DNA from: Desulforapulum autotrophicum HRM2
GTDB taxonomy: Bacteria; Desulfobacterota; Desulfobacteria; Desulfobacterales; Desulfobacteraceae
Assembly (NCBI RefSeq): GCF_000020365.1
Contig: NC_012108.1
Span: forward strand, 1,116,001 to 1,180,000
Direction of reading: 5' to 3'
DNA length: 64,000 nucleotides
Positions within the stretch are counted from its first letter, which is position 1. Every line of letters starts with the position of its first letter. The notes below the pieces were generated by a model that searched no databases, had not been told where the DNA came from, and saw only the letters and a program-made list of their open reading frames with translations. The translations under genes and the position numbers were made by a program. This document shows, in pieces, positions 43,647-52,898 of the stretch.

Positions 43647-44255
43647 TTAATTCTTTTGAGGTTTGAGAAAAAAGTCAAACAGTACGCAAATACATTCTTT
43701 TATGGGGTCAGTAGAATTGGCGATCTTCATATTAAGCAGGGCCCCTTCCCAGGCGTTCCAGATGAACTCTGTCAGGGTACGGGAAGAAATATCGTTCCGG
43801 ATGCTCCCCCCTGCTTGACCCTGCTCGATGTAAAATGAAACCCGGTCCTTCCAGGCAGTGGTTGACCGATGCATTTCCTGGCGGCACAGATCGCTTGCCT
43901 CGCTGATTTCTGCTGCGAGGTTACCTATCAGGCATCCTGATTTAACTCCGGCTCCTTCCTGAAGGCCAACGATCATTTCAAAGCTGTTGCGCAATGCCCC
44001 ATGGGGATCATCGGATGGGCCCGATGCAAGAGACGCATCCCACATATTCGACAGGGCTTGTGAGTAATGGCGGATGATTTCAACGGTAAAGGCTTCTTTA
44101 CTTCTGAAGTAATTATAGAATGATCCCTTGGGAACGTCCGCCCCATCGACAATCTCTTTGATGCCCGTGCCGTTATACCCATTTTTGGCAAACAAAGTAA
44201 GTCCGGTTTCAATGAGTTTTATTCTTGTGTCTGTTTTCTTGGCTCTTTTTTCCAT
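43647..44255 (-). CDS. TetR-family regulator, NemR-like
   Basis: The 202-residue protein begins MEKRAKKTDTRIKLIETGLT. The N-terminal helix-turn-helix is FAKNGYNGTGIKEIVDGADV then PKGSFYNYFRSKEAF; the pattern resembles NemR/AcrR-type regulators. It carries cysteines that could sense electrophiles, as in NemR (for example GVKSGCLIGN and LCRQEM). A 34-codon upstream extension lies beyond the promoter, so the ATG at 44255 was chosen. Its promoter contains the GACCGGTC operator, implying autorepression, and the Old Yellow Enzyme promoter has the same operator. Confidence 0.9.
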   Translation of the reverse strand: MEKRAKKTDTRIKLIETGLTLFAKNGYNGTGIKEIVDGADVPKGSFYNYFRSKEAFTVEIIRHYSQALSNMWDASLASGPSDDPHGALRNSFEMIVGLQEGAGVKSGCLIGNLAAEISEASDLCRQEMHRSTTAWKDRVSFYIEQGQAGGSIRNDISSRTLTEFIWNAWEGALLNMKIANSTDPIKECICVLFDFFLKPQKN

Positions 44256-44262
44256 GGAAGGG

Positions 44263-44291
44263 AATATATGACCGGTCGTCTCAATTGTCAA
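44263..44291 (-). promoter_or_regulatory. Autoregulated promoter of the TetR-yqhD-curA operon
   Basis: On the minus strand TTGACA (44286-44291), a 17-bp spacer and TATATT (44263-44268) are near-consensus. ATATGACCGGTCGTC (44266-44280, plus reading) overlaps the spacer and -10, so repressor binding would block RNA polymerase directly. The start codon is 8 bp from the -10, so the transcript would be practically leaderless. Confidence 0.8.
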
Positions 44292-44379
44292 GCAGGCAAA
44301 CCAGGACGACAGTGTAAATGAAAAAAACGTCTGCACCGGGGGAAATGCCAGAGTCAATCTGCCTGGGACAGCTTTATTT

Positions 44380-44643
44380 TTATTTCTGGCCGATGACGCC
44401 CATCTCTTTTAAATCAAAGTGAAGTTCAAACTCGTTATAAACCTTGCCAGGTCTCCATTTGCCGTTAAATTCAAGGGTGGGAATGACCCAGTCGTCACCC
44501 CCATTGACCTCAATGATCTTTTTAATGGTCTGGTCCGGCTGCGCTTCTATCTCAATGTATTCAAATTCAATATTGTTCTTTTTTAAGTAGTCAACGGTTT
44601 TTGTACAATGGGGACACCAATGGGCAGCATATACTTTCAGCAT
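44380..44643 (-). CDS. Glutaredoxin-family protein
   Basis: The 87-residue protein begins MLKVYAAHWCPHCTKTVDYL with the CPHC redox motif, then IPTLEFNGKWRPGKVYNEFE where the cis-Pro is present. AAAGGAG lies just upstream. An in-frame extension to 44778 has no support. It is an NrdH/glutaredoxin-like thiol carrier; the partner is unknown. It lies between the aldehyde regulon and a metallophosphoesterase. Confidence 0.88.
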   Translation of the reverse strand: MLKVYAAHWCPHCTKTVDYLKKNNIEFEYIEIEAQPDQTIKKIIEVNGGDDWVIPTLEFNGKWRPGKVYNEFELHFDLKEMGVIGQK

Positions 44644-44851
44644 GGGTACTCCTTTAAATTTAATGGTTTGGTATGGTTTTAATCGTAATCCCTTGCAGGC
44701 CTTTATTTCATTTTGCCACCCATTGGGCAACTCCTTTTTTATTCGCTGATCCGGTTCCATAGGCCGACCTTTTCCCATGCTTGTCCTTGACAGAAATTAT
44801 GCTTGTGGCGTATTGTTTATTCTGTGAATCCTTTGAACATGGGATAATGCC

Positions 44852-45586
44852 ATGAGAATTGCCGTATTTTCAGATGTTCATTCCAACCTGGAAGCGCTTC
44901 AGGCCTTTATTGAGCATGCTGCCACCCGGCGGATCAGCCACTATATGTGCCTTGGCGATATTGTGGGTTACGGGGCCAGTCCCAACGCCTGCATTCGCCT
45001 TGTTCAAACCATGCCTGGAATTCGTTTTATTGTCGGCAACCATGATAATGCCGCCACAGGGGGGGGGCATCACATGGGCGTTACTGCAGCCAAGGCCCTG
45101 TCATGGACAATTATGCGCCTGTCTCCGGAAAGTCATGTTTTTCTGAAAAGCATGAAGGAAAATATTAAAACAGGGAACCTGTTCTTCTGCCATGCCAACC
45201 CATGTGGTATCTCAGACTGGTATTATATCTCAAAAAAATCATTGATTTCCCGGACTTTTTTTCTGACCCGGGCCAAAATTCTCTTTGCTGGCCACACCCA
45301 TTCGGCAGCCGTCATTACCCGCAAAAATTTTCTTTGCATGTATATCCGGAAACCTGGAAACGGGGCAGTGGTCCCCGTGGCCGGAGTCAATCGTCAGATA
45401 TTCAACTGTGGCAGCATCGGCCAGCCAAGGGATGGCGACCCCCGGGCCTCCTACCTTATTTACGACACCCTTGAGGAAGTGGTTGAGTTCCACAGGGTGG
45501 CCTATGACCTTAAGGGGGCGGCAAAAAGGATAATGGACGCAGGCCTGCCCGAGGCGTTGGCGTTGCGCCTTTCCCTGGGGGTGTAA
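44852..45586 (+). CDS. Metallophosphoesterase, calcineurin-like
   Basis: The 244-residue protein has the binuclear metal motifs in order: MRIAVFSDVHSN (D, H), LGDIVGYG (D), VGNHDN (N, H), FCHANP (H), and FAGHTHSA (GHxH). It belongs to the PrpE/YfcE-like group of phosphodiesterases or phosphatases; the true substrate is not visible. ATG at 44852 is preceded by GGGATAATGCC. It converges on the kinase gene with 7 bp between stops. Confidence 0.85.
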   Translation: MRIAVFSDVHSNLEALQAFIEHAATRRISHYMCLGDIVGYGASPNACIRLVQTMPGIRFIVGNHDNAATGGGHHMGVTAAKALSWTIMRLSPESHVFLKSMKENIKTGNLFFCHANPCGISDWYYISKKSLISRTFFLTRAKILFAGHTHSAAVITRKNFLCMYIRKPGNGAVVPVAGVNRQIFNCGSIGQPRDGDPRASYLIYDTLEEVVEFHRVAYDLKGAAKRIMDAGLPEALALRLSLGV

Positions 45587-45593
45587 GTTTTAT

Positions 45594-46907
45594 TCACCAG
45601 CCTGGTATCTGACTTCCGTTTCCAAAATCCGGAAGTCTTCCCAGCAGGTCGTTCCTGAGGATGGATCCATCCCTGTAGCGCTTTGCCGGATCCTTTGAAA
45701 GACAGGTCATGATCACCTGTTCCAGGTGAACCGGGACATGCGGTATGATGTCACGGGGAGCCACCACGGTCATTTCCATTTCAACGTCCATGGGATAAAC
45801 ACTGTTGTCCTGGCAAAGGGGCAGGCGATTGATCGTAAAAAGGTAGAGGATGATCCCGAGGGCCCACACATCGCTTGCAAGGCAGGTCTTTCCCTCGAAC
45901 TGTTCAGGGGGCATAAAGTTCAAGGTTCCCTGGGGGGACGTGTCGTGATCCTTCCAGGTCGTTTTTTTTGCACTGCCGAAATCAAGCAGCTTCAACCTGC
46001 CGTCAAACCGGACCATGATATTGTCGGGTTTGATGTCCCTGTGCATGATCCCATGGCCATGGGCATAGGCAACCACGGAAAGAAGTTGCAGAAAAAGGGC
46101 CTCTTTTTTTCGGGCCGAAGGACGGGTTGCCAGAAGATCCCACAGGGTCATACCGTCCACATATTCCTGGATGAGTATAAATCGGTCATTTTCCTTTATT
46201 ACCTCAATGAGATGAACAATATTGGGATGATACACCAGCCGCTTGAGAACAGCTGCTGCACGCAGGGCATTGACGTTCATCCCGGGGGAGTGGGGGATTT
46301 TTGCAACGGCTTTTTTTGCTTTTCCCCGGTCCTGAACAAGCCATATTTCGGCGTCTCCTCCCACGGCAATCCTTTTTTCGGGGATCCAGCGGTCGGAAAT
46401 GGGGCGCCTGCCCTTTAGGGTAAGTTGGGATTTGGGGGTAAAAAAACGGAGGCCTTCCTGGATGTATCCCACGATCACCTGCCAGGCATCCAGGTCAGGT
46501 TCGTTGTCCTGCTGGGTCTGTAAGATGGCCTGGCCGCATTCAAGCAGCACATAAAACCGCATGGCAAAGCTGTCCGCATCCAGCGGCATCACAACATAAT
46601 CGTCCGCACCGGCTTTCATGAATTTATTCAAGGGTGACGGTGGGACTTCAGGTATCAGCACGAGAAGGGGAACAGGCCTTTTCAAGGCCTTCTTAATGGC
46701 ATGGATTCCGGTAATGGTGTCAGTTTGATCCGGACCGGCATGGAGGATAACCATACAGATGTTTTTACCATGGAATAAAGAAGCGTTATTCTGGGGATCG
46801 AACGGTTTGATAGACATCATACGGATTTCAAAGGGACGGGTCAATTGCTGAATGAGCCTCTCCTCCACCTCGGTAAGGTCAAGCATCAGTAAGGTATCTG
46901 ATAACAT
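45594..46907 (-). CDS. Ser/Thr protein kinase with degenerate receiver domain
   Basis: The 437-residue protein has a receiver-like N-terminal domain (about 1-130) and a Hanks-type kinase (about 178-425). The kinase is complete: ATP-lysine in AVAKIP (K204), HRDIKPDN (289-296), DFG (309-311), APE-like MPPEQF. In the receiver the phosphoacceptor position is His (VILHAGPD) and the conserved KP is MP (GADDYVVMPLD), so phosphorylation by a histidine kinase is unlikely. It may use the domain as a dimer or interaction module. A two-component remnant lies immediately upstream. Confidence 0.87.
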   Translation of the reverse strand: MLSDTLLMLDLTEVEERLIQQLTRPFEIRMMSIKPFDPQNNASLFHGKNICMVILHAGPDQTDTITGIHAIKKALKRPVPLLVLIPEVPPSPLNKFMKAGADDYVVMPLDADSFAMRFYVLLECGQAILQTQQDNEPDLDAWQVIVGYIQEGLRFFTPKSQLTLKGRRPISDRWIPEKRIAVGGDAEIWLVQDRGKAKKAVAKIPHSPGMNVNALRAAAVLKRLVYHPNIVHLIEVIKENDRFILIQEYVDGMTLWDLLATRPSARKKEALFLQLLSVVAYAHGHGIMHRDIKPDNIMVRFDGRLKLLDFGSAKKTTWKDHDTSPQGTLNFMPPEQFEGKTCLASDVWALGIILYLFTINRLPLCQDNSVYPMDVEMEMTVVAPRDIIPHVPVHLEQVIMTCLSKDPAKRYRDGSILRNDLLGRLPDFGNGSQIPGW

Positions 46908-46917
46908 TTTGCCTTTT

Positions 46918-47121
46918 TTATCCTCCTTTTTTCAGGTCAAGAACGCTGCGTATCTTTAATAACAGGTCCCGGGCTAAAACCGTTTTTTCCATGGCATGAT
47001 AGGCCTTGGTGGAAAGGTTCATGATGATTTCGTGTGTTTCTGTTGGATTGGCCAGAATCCGGTCTGAACCTTCATAAAGGTCATGCTGGATTTCTATGTT
47101 AGCGGGAAAGTTCGAGCGCAA
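46918..47121 (-). pseudogene. Remnant of a hybrid histidine kinase
   Basis: The 67-residue frame reads SNFPANIEIQHDLYEGSDRI, then NPTETHEIIMNLSTKAYHAM, i.e. the N-box of a HATPase_c domain, then jumps to KTVLARDLLLKIRSVLDLK, which looks like the last helix of a receiver domain. The middle of HATPase and most of the receiver are missing, so an internal deletion joined two distant parts in frame. It precedes the Ser/Thr kinase by 10 bp. Nonfunctional as a kinase; whether it is translated is unclear. Confidence 0.6.
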
Positions 47122-47277
47122 TAACCTGAGATTCTTTTGAGTATATTTTTAGTCTCGATAAGCTTCAAGCTTTTAAAATAAAAAGGAATATGATATTCTA
47201 TTCTACTTTACTGGAGGAGGGTTTTATTGTCAATATGCCCTTTTTTACGCAATGGATGAACTAGGGGGCTTTGCCGT

Positions 47278-48180
47278 ATGAAAAATAATCGTCCGGGCGT
47301 GATCGTTGCCCACCATGGGATTGCCGTGGATATTTTGTTTGAATCTGGAGAACGGCAGATGGTAAAGGTGAAGAGACGTTCAGGCCACGTTGTCGGTGAC
47401 AGCGTAGACGTGGGAGAGCACGGTCTGACAAGGGTACCCCGCAGGACGGAACTTTGCCGAAGGGACTCCCGGGGCGGTATCCGGATTGTCGGTGCAAACC
47501 TGGACGTTCTCGGCATTGTGGTGTCGTCCCTGCCTGTGCCTCCCTTTGGATATGTGGACCAGGCCATTGTTGCGGCAAGGCAGGCCGATCTTACGCCTGT
47601 GCTGGTTATCAACAAAGGTGACCTGGAAGGTGCTGAAAGATTCATCGCCGGGTTTAAGGAAATTTACCAGGGTGCTGTGGATCTCTTTGTCGTGAGTGCG
47701 GTCACAGGGGCAGGTCTCCATGACCTGGAGTCGTTTCTGGGCAAAGGAGGGGGCCTGCGAAGCTTTTTTGTGGGTTTGACAGGGGTTGGCAAAAGTTCGT
47801 TGCTCAATGCCATCTGCCCGACCCTGGACCTCAGGATAGGAGAACTCTATGAGGCCGGCCGTCGGGGCTGTAACACCACCACGGTTTCCACCCTTCATTC
47901 ACTTCCGGGCGGTGGTGAACTCGTGGATACCCCTGGTTTCAACGAGTTTGGGCTTGTTGATATCTCTCCCCGGGATCTGGCCGGCTATTTTCCCGGATTC
48001 GAACGGGCCATGGACCATGGCCTATGCCGTTTCAGGGATTGTCTGCACCGTACGGAACCTGGTTGTGCCGTTGCAGATGGTGTGGAAAGCGGCAGGATCT
48101 CAAACGAACGATACACCACCTACCTGCAGATTCTGAACCTTCTGGAAGCAGGAGATGCAAGGTTTAAAACCCGACGATAG
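47278..48180 (+). CDS. rsgA: Ribosome small subunit-dependent GTPase A
   Basis: The 300-residue circularly permuted GTPase has an N-terminal OB-like domain, then G4 (INKGD), G5 (VSAVTGAG), G1 (GLTGVGKSSLLN), G2/G3 (TTTVST, VDTPGFNEF), and the C-terminal Zn knuckle RFRDCLHRTEPGCAV. RsgA checks and releases assembled 30S subunits. Start at 47278 has AGGGGG about 10 bases upstream. The stop is 51 bp before a repeat cluster. Confidence 0.92.
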   Translation: MKNNRPGVIVAHHGIAVDILFESGERQMVKVKRRSGHVVGDSVDVGEHGLTRVPRRTELCRRDSRGGIRIVGANLDVLGIVVSSLPVPPFGYVDQAIVAARQADLTPVLVINKGDLEGAERFIAGFKEIYQGAVDLFVVSAVTGAGLHDLESFLGKGGGLRSFFVGLTGVGKSSLLNAICPTLDLRIGELYEAGRRGCNTTTVSTLHSLPGGGELVDTPGFNEFGLVDISPRDLAGYFPGFERAMDHGLCRFRDCLHRTEPGCAVADGVESGRISNERYTTYLQILNLLEAGDARFKTRR

Positions 48181-48231
48181 AGGCTGACACCGTTGTTCAA
48201 CTGGAATTGACATTTTTGCATCGGCGCATCT

Positions 48232-48385
48232 CCCCGACGTTTACCGTTCCGGTCAGGGGAACCAAAGGGGGCGGAATGGTACTATCGCCTCCCCTGTATC
48301 ATCGAGTTTCATGCTTCGTTGTGGCCAGGGCAGATACCATGCTCCGGCCGTGCCGGTTTATATGAAACTCGCTTCGACCGGCCGG
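48232..48385. repeat. Composite repeat, left part
   Basis: 48232-48290 matches the reverse complement of 34355-34414 at nearly every position. It is followed by the dispersed repeat 48301-48360 (GAGTTTCATGCTTCGTTGTG, then CTCCGGCCGTGCCGGTTTAT) and TATGAAACTCGCTTCGACCG (48361), which is also at 17308. Confidence 0.75.
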
Positions 48386-48515
48386 CGGAAACGGGTGTTG
48401 CCCTTCACTCATTCTCGCAGGCCGTCCATGGCCTGCTCCGAGGGAAATGGCAACTCCTTGGACCTCGTGTCCACCGTTGCCATTTAACCCGTTCAGGGCA
48501 ACACCCGTTCCCGCC
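48384..48515. repeat. Nested hairpin element
   Basis: Outer arms 48384-48404 / 48495-48515 pair 20 of 21. Inner arms AAATGGCAAC (48445) and GTTGCCATTT (48476) pair fully. A third hairpin, GCAGGCC (48417) with GGCCTGC (48430), lies between them. The cargo differs from that at 34.4 kb but the architecture is the same. No gene is present in 48181-48567. Confidence 0.7.
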
Positions 48516-48528
48516 CGCCTACTACTGT

Positions 48529-48576
48529 CGAGTTTCATGCTTCGTTGTGCCCGCCAGGACATGTGGGTTATATGAA
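48529..48576 (-). repeat. Dispersed repeat, right copy
   Basis: CGAGTTTCATGCTTCGTTGT recurs here. It then diverges to CCGCCAGGACATGTGGGTTATA. The TTA at 48568-48570 is the stop codon (TAA) of the decarboxylase on the minus strand. Together with 48301-48360 it flanks the nested hairpin in direct orientation. Confidence 0.65.
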
Positions 48577-49731
48577 ATAGACCGCTAACGGCGGGAACCC
48601 GTTGAACTCAACGGCGCTGTAACTGCTTGTGTATGCACCGGTGGAGAGCCAGTAAACCCGGTCACTGATGGCAAGGTTCAGCGGCAGTTTGTATTTATAA
48701 TTTTCGTACAGGATGTCGGCACTGTCGCAGGTTGGCCCGGCAAGAACCACCTCTTCCACCTCACCTTTTTTCCCGGTAAAGATGGGGTATTTGATGGATT
48801 CGTCCATTGTTTCGATCAATCCGGAAAATTTTCCCACATCCAGATATACCCAGCGGTGGAGGGCTGTTCTGGATTTTCGCGCAATCAACACCACCTCGGT
48901 GACCATGACCCCTGCATCCGCTATCAGTGACCTGCCAGGTTCCAGGATGATTTGGGGCAGATCATCCCCAAAGCTTTCCGTAAGAAAACGGGTGATTTCC
49001 TGTCCGTAGGTTTCAAGGTCATTGGCTTTGGACAGATAGTTTGCTGGAAATCCCCCACCCAGGTTGATCATCTGCAGATTGATGTCATCCTCCTGTTCAA
49101 GGCGGTCAAAAATGCCCTTTACCTTTCCAATGGCAGCATCCCAGGCACCAATTTCGCGCTGTTGGGATCCCACATGGAACGAAATTCCATAGGGAATAAG
49201 GCCCAGATCCTTTGCAAGGATGATGAGATCCATGGCCATGTCCAACTGGCAGCCGAATTTTCTGGACAAGGGCCAGTCCGCTGTAAGCGTGCCTTCGGTT
49301 AATATGCGGACATAAATTCGGGAGCCCGGGGCCGCCCTTGCGATGTTGCGGATGTCTGCTTCAGAGTCTGTGGCATACATGCGTACACCTTTTTCATAGA
49401 AATATCTGACATCCTTGCTTTTTTTTATGGTGTTGCCAAAACTGATTCTGTCTGGAGATATGCCCAGGGAGAGGACCCGGTCCAGCTCATAGATCGAGGC
49501 GATGTCAAAATTGACATTTTTATCCCGCATCATGGTCAGAATTTCAATTGCCGGATTTGCCTTTACCGCATAATATATGCTGGCATAGGGAAAGACATTG
49601 ATCAGTTGTTCCAGCCGACGTTCAACCGTTGCCGTATCAATGACCAGAAAGGGCGTATCCTTGTCTTCGGCGAAGGTTTTGATTCGTTCAAATGTTTCTG
49701 GATTTATGTATTCTTCTGGTGATATGGGCAT
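48568..49731 (-). CDS. Ornithine/lysine decarboxylase, PLP fold-III
   Basis: The 387-residue protein has the PLP lysine in IYYAVKANP, the ring-stacking and phosphate motifs GISFHVGSQQ and NLGGGFPANY, EPGRSLIADAG, and the C-terminal AGPTCDSADILYENYKYKLP (CDSxD, the substrate-binding Cys-Asp) and YTSSYSAVEFNGF. This matches the alanine-racemase-fold ornithine/lysine decarboxylases that make putrescine or cadaverine. The stop codon lies in a repeat. No spermidine synthase gene adjoins it. Confidence 0.9.
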   Translation of the reverse strand: MPISPEEYINPETFERIKTFAEDKDTPFLVIDTATVERRLEQLINVFPYASIYYAVKANPAIEILTMMRDKNVNFDIASIYELDRVLSLGISPDRISFGNTIKKSKDVRYFYEKGVRMYATDSEADIRNIARAAPGSRIYVRILTEGTLTADWPLSRKFGCQLDMAMDLIILAKDLGLIPYGISFHVGSQQREIGAWDAAIGKVKGIFDRLEQEDDINLQMINLGGGFPANYLSKANDLETYGQEITRFLTESFGDDLPQIILEPGRSLIADAGVMVTEVVLIARKSRTALHRWVYLDVGKFSGLIETMDESIKYPIFTGKKGEVEEVVLAGPTCDSADILYENYKYKLPLNLAISDRVYWLSTGAYTSSYSAVEFNGFPPLAVYFI

Positions 49732-50020
49732 TGTATTTTTTGCTCCAATAGTATCAACGGGTTGTTATGGTTTTGTGCACCTTTTGTTTCTACCTATATC
49801 ACAATTGGTATTATTTTTGCCACCGTGGTTTTGGATCAGAAGCTTTTTTATCAGATCACGTCCATGCACCAGGGCGCTTTCTTGCCGTTCTTGGGGCAAT
49901 GGGTGAGAACGAGTACACCATGGCAGATGCCTGGGAAAGCTGTTGGCCAGGATTTGCCAACATTCTCCTGACCTTTCCCAGGCTATTGCATTAAGGCTCT
50001 GATTGATGTAAAAAAACAGT

Positions 50021-50746
50021 ATGAAACATTCAAAAAAATATATACCCACCATGTTGATCCCCCTGGCCCTGTTTTTCTGTTTTCTAATTTTTGGTTGCAG
50101 TGACGATGGCCTGGTGGCAGATTCTGCGGTAAAGACCCTCCCTGAAAGTTTCAGTTTCATGGAAGTCGGCACCAATACAATCTATTCCAGGAAATTGCAG
50201 CAGCGTCTGGGCCATCTGCTTGGGGCTGATGCCACCCAGGGAAACAACACCATCGACCTTGAGATCAACACCGAAACCTTTTTAGCCGACTATTTCCCCG
50301 GCTTTCACACCATTAATGAAAAACTTAACACGCCTCCCAGGGAACGGGTTGAGCATAAAACCATCAAGCTGATGTATCGCTATGCCAAAGATAAGGGGCT
50401 TGCCTTCAGCTATGTTGAATTTTTGTTCTCCGATTATAACCTGACCCCTTTGCTGATCAGGGTTCATTTTGAATACGACGATCTTGGCATTGGAGAAACC
50501 CTGAAACAAAAATACGGCGCCCCCCGCGGGATTGACTGGGATAAAAGTCAGCCCAATGCAACCGCCCTTTACTGGGAGAGAAACGGTGACCTTCTGGTTC
50601 TGTCAACCATTCCTGACCAGCTGGGACGGCCAACCTTCCAGCTAAACATCTATTTTGCAGACAGATTGAAAAATCTGATTGAAACAGAATCGGCCTTGAA
50701 ACACAAGGAGGAGGGGAAGGCACCGACTGTAAAAACGGTTTTTTGA
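50021..50746 (+). CDS. Putative lipoprotein of unknown function
   Basis: The 241-residue protein has a lipoprotein signal (MLIPLALFFCFLIFGC, lipobox FGC with the Cys at residue 26). The rest has no known domain that I recognise. It has an alternating strand-like pattern, SYVEFLFSDYNLTPLLIRVH, and LYWERNGDLLVLSTI. The sequence suggests a secreted or outer-membrane-anchored beta-rich protein. It is convergent with the chemoreceptor gene. Confidence 0.7.
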   Translation: MKHSKKYIPTMLIPLALFFCFLIFGCSDDGLVADSAVKTLPESFSFMEVGTNTIYSRKLQQRLGHLLGADATQGNNTIDLEINTETFLADYFPGFHTINEKLNTPPRERVEHKTIKLMYRYAKDKGLAFSYVEFLFSDYNLTPLLIRVHFEYDDLGIGETLKQKYGAPRGIDWDKSQPNATALYWERNGDLLVLSTIPDQLGRPTFQLNIYFADRLKNLIETESALKHKEEGKAPTVKTVF

Positions 50747-50771
50747 TCAGATCTGTTTTTTGCGAAATGAC

Positions 50772-52763
50772 TCAAATCTTAAATCGTTCCACCAGCTTTT
50801 TTAAGGTTTCAGCAAGTTTGGACAGGTCATGGGCACGGGTGTTCACCTTAGAGCTGTTGCCCGACATCTGGGTGGCTGCATGGTTTACCTCGAAGATTCC
50901 TTTGGCTATTTGTTCGGAAGCCGTTGAACTTTCAGCAACATTCTGGTTCACCTCCTGGATTCCCTTGGATGCCTGTAAGACATTGCTGGCGATTTCATTT
51001 GTAGTGGCAGATTGTTCTTCAACTGCCGCTGCAATGGTTGTAACCATTTCATTGACATTTTTGATAACCGTTGAAATCTTGTCAACTTCGGCAACGGTTT
51101 CCTTTGTGGAGAGCTGAACCCCGCCGATTTTTTCTTTTATCTCAAGGGTTGCCACCGACGTCTGCTTTGCAAGTTCCTTGATTTCATTGGCAACCACGGC
51201 AAAGCCTTTACCTGACTCACCAGCCCGGGCCGCTTCAATGGTTGCATTCAACGATAGCAGATTGATCTGTTCAGATATATCTGTTATCGCCTCTGTGACC
51301 TTACCGATATCCATTGTTGCCCTTCCCAGTTCGTTCACCTTTCCAGAGACAACCCTGGCATGGGCGACCATCTCGTCTGTTACGGAACGGGCTTTTTCTG
51401 AATTATGTGCGATTTCGTTGATTGTGCTGGTCATCTCTTCCGTGGCAGTTGCCATCATGTTGATATTCAAGGATGCCTGCTCACTTGCGGCAGCCACGGA
51501 ACACATACTGGAATTCATCTCTTCGGCCGCCGCAGCAACCATGGCAGACCTTTCGGACATGCCCCCAGCTTCCTGGGACATCTGTATGGAAAGATCGGAA
51601 ACCTCGGTTGAGGATGCGCTCAGAGTGACGGCATTACTTGAAATATCCTTTACAATTTCCTGCATTCTATAGATAAAGGCATTGAACCAGTGAGCAAGTT
51701 CTCCGACTTCGTCACTGCTTTTTATCTCAAGCCTCTGGGTGAGGTCTCCTTCTCCTTCTGAGATGTTTTTGAGGCCAGTGACTGCATTGTTGACTGAAAT
51801 AACAATGCGTTTACTGATGAGGAAGACAACCATAAATGAAATCAGAATGGAAAGGATGGCAGCCATGAACATTCGGGTTTTCAGGTCCTTTAACGGGGTC
51901 ATATACGGTTCAGTCAGAAGAGTTGCAATGACGATTTTGTCATTTTTTTGTTGAAAGGCACACAGGTATTCTTCTTTGTTGAAAAGATATTTAAGCATGC
52001 CTTGTCTTTGATCTACAATTTGTTTTCCCCAATTAAAACGGGTGATGTCTGTGCCGATTTTTTGGGGATCTGGATCGGCAATTGTTGTTCCCTTAATGTC
52101 GATGAGAACGGCATAACCCTGTTCACCGACCTTCTGGCCCTGTATAATGGCTTGGATGTCTGTCTTTTGTATCAGTTCCTGAAGCTCCCTGGGCTGGACG
52201 CCAATCTGAATCAATCCGGGCCGGTCTTGCCTTGCAACGGTTATATATTGAAACAGAACCTTATCGGTCCCTCTTGCCTGGGGGGCCTGGGCAAGTTCAA
52301 ATCGTTTTTGTGTCAATCCCGCTATCAGGGGCTGGGTTTGATCTGTGGTGTGGAAATCAAATCCGTAAAATTCGGGGATGTTGCCCCATTTAAGGATACC
52401 GTCTGCGTCGACTACATGTATTTCATCCACGCCAATATCCTTTGCCAGTGCAATTGCCTGTTCCGTTGTCGGTGGCTGCTGGGTCACCTCGAAAATTTTC
52501 CTGATAGCCCTTACCTGGCGAAGGTAGTTCTTGTTCAGAGCTGTCTTCAATGCGGAGATGCCGTTTTCCGATTGATCAACACCCTGGATGATTTGTTCCA
52601 GAGCGGTTGTCACGATATTGTTCATTAAATTATTGATTATGCGTTTCTGCTGTAGATATGAATAGATGGATATGACCAGTATGGATGCAAAAAGCATTAT
52701 AACCATGGGAATTAAAATTTTAGTCTGGATGCCAAACCGGAAGGCCGGTGTCTGTCTGCTCAT
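50772..52763 (-). CDS. Methyl-accepting chemotaxis protein
   Basis: The 663-residue receptor has a first TM (about 16-37), a periplasmic Cache-like domain of about 250 residues (with [20 protein letters not shown] then [14 protein letters not shown]), a second TM (about 295-315), a HAMP (about 318-370), and a long cytoplasmic coiled coil with hairpin [20 protein letters not shown]. The signature hairpin tip and methylation helices are intact. No CheW-binding pentapeptide or CheR tether at the C-terminus is evident. Ligand is unknown; no che genes are nearby. Confidence 0.92.
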   Translation of the reverse strand: MSRQTPAFRFGIQTKILIPMVIMLFASILVISIYSYLQQKRIINNLMNNIVTTALEQIIQGVDQSENGISALKTALNKNYLRQVRAIRKIFEVTQQPPTTEQAIALAKDIGVDEIHVVDADGILKWGNIPEFYGFDFHTTDQTQPLIAGLTQKRFELAQAPQARGTDKVLFQYITVARQDRPGLIQIGVQPRELQELIQKTDIQAIIQGQKVGEQGYAVLIDIKGTTIADPDPQKIGTDITRFNWGKQIVDQRQGMLKYLFNKEEYLCAFQQKNDKIVIATLLTEPYMTPLKDLKTRMFMAAILSILISFMVVFLISKRIVISVNNAVTGLKNISEGEGDLTQRLEIKSSDEVGELAHWFNAFIYRMQEIVKDISSNAVTLSASSTEVSDLSIQMSQEAGGMSERSAMVAAAAEEMNSSMCSVAAASEQASLNINMMATATEEMTSTINEIAHNSEKARSVTDEMVAHARVVSGKVNELGRATMDIGKVTEAITDISEQINLLSLNATIEAARAGESGKGFAVVANEIKELAKQTSVATLEIKEKIGGVQLSTKETVAEVDKISTVIKNVNEMVTTIAAAVEEQSATTNEIASNVLQASKGIQEVNQNVAESSTASEQIAKGIFEVNHAATQMSGNSSKVNTRAHDLSKLAETLKKLVERFKI

Positions 52764-52898
52764 TTGTGAATCCTTTCTTTGAATTTTGTTTCACATTGGC
52801 CTGAGGATAGATGATTTTCGATCATTTTACAACCTGGCGAATCCTGGATGCCAAAAAACAATTTGTAATAAGTCAAAAAATTACATATCTTTTGTGGC

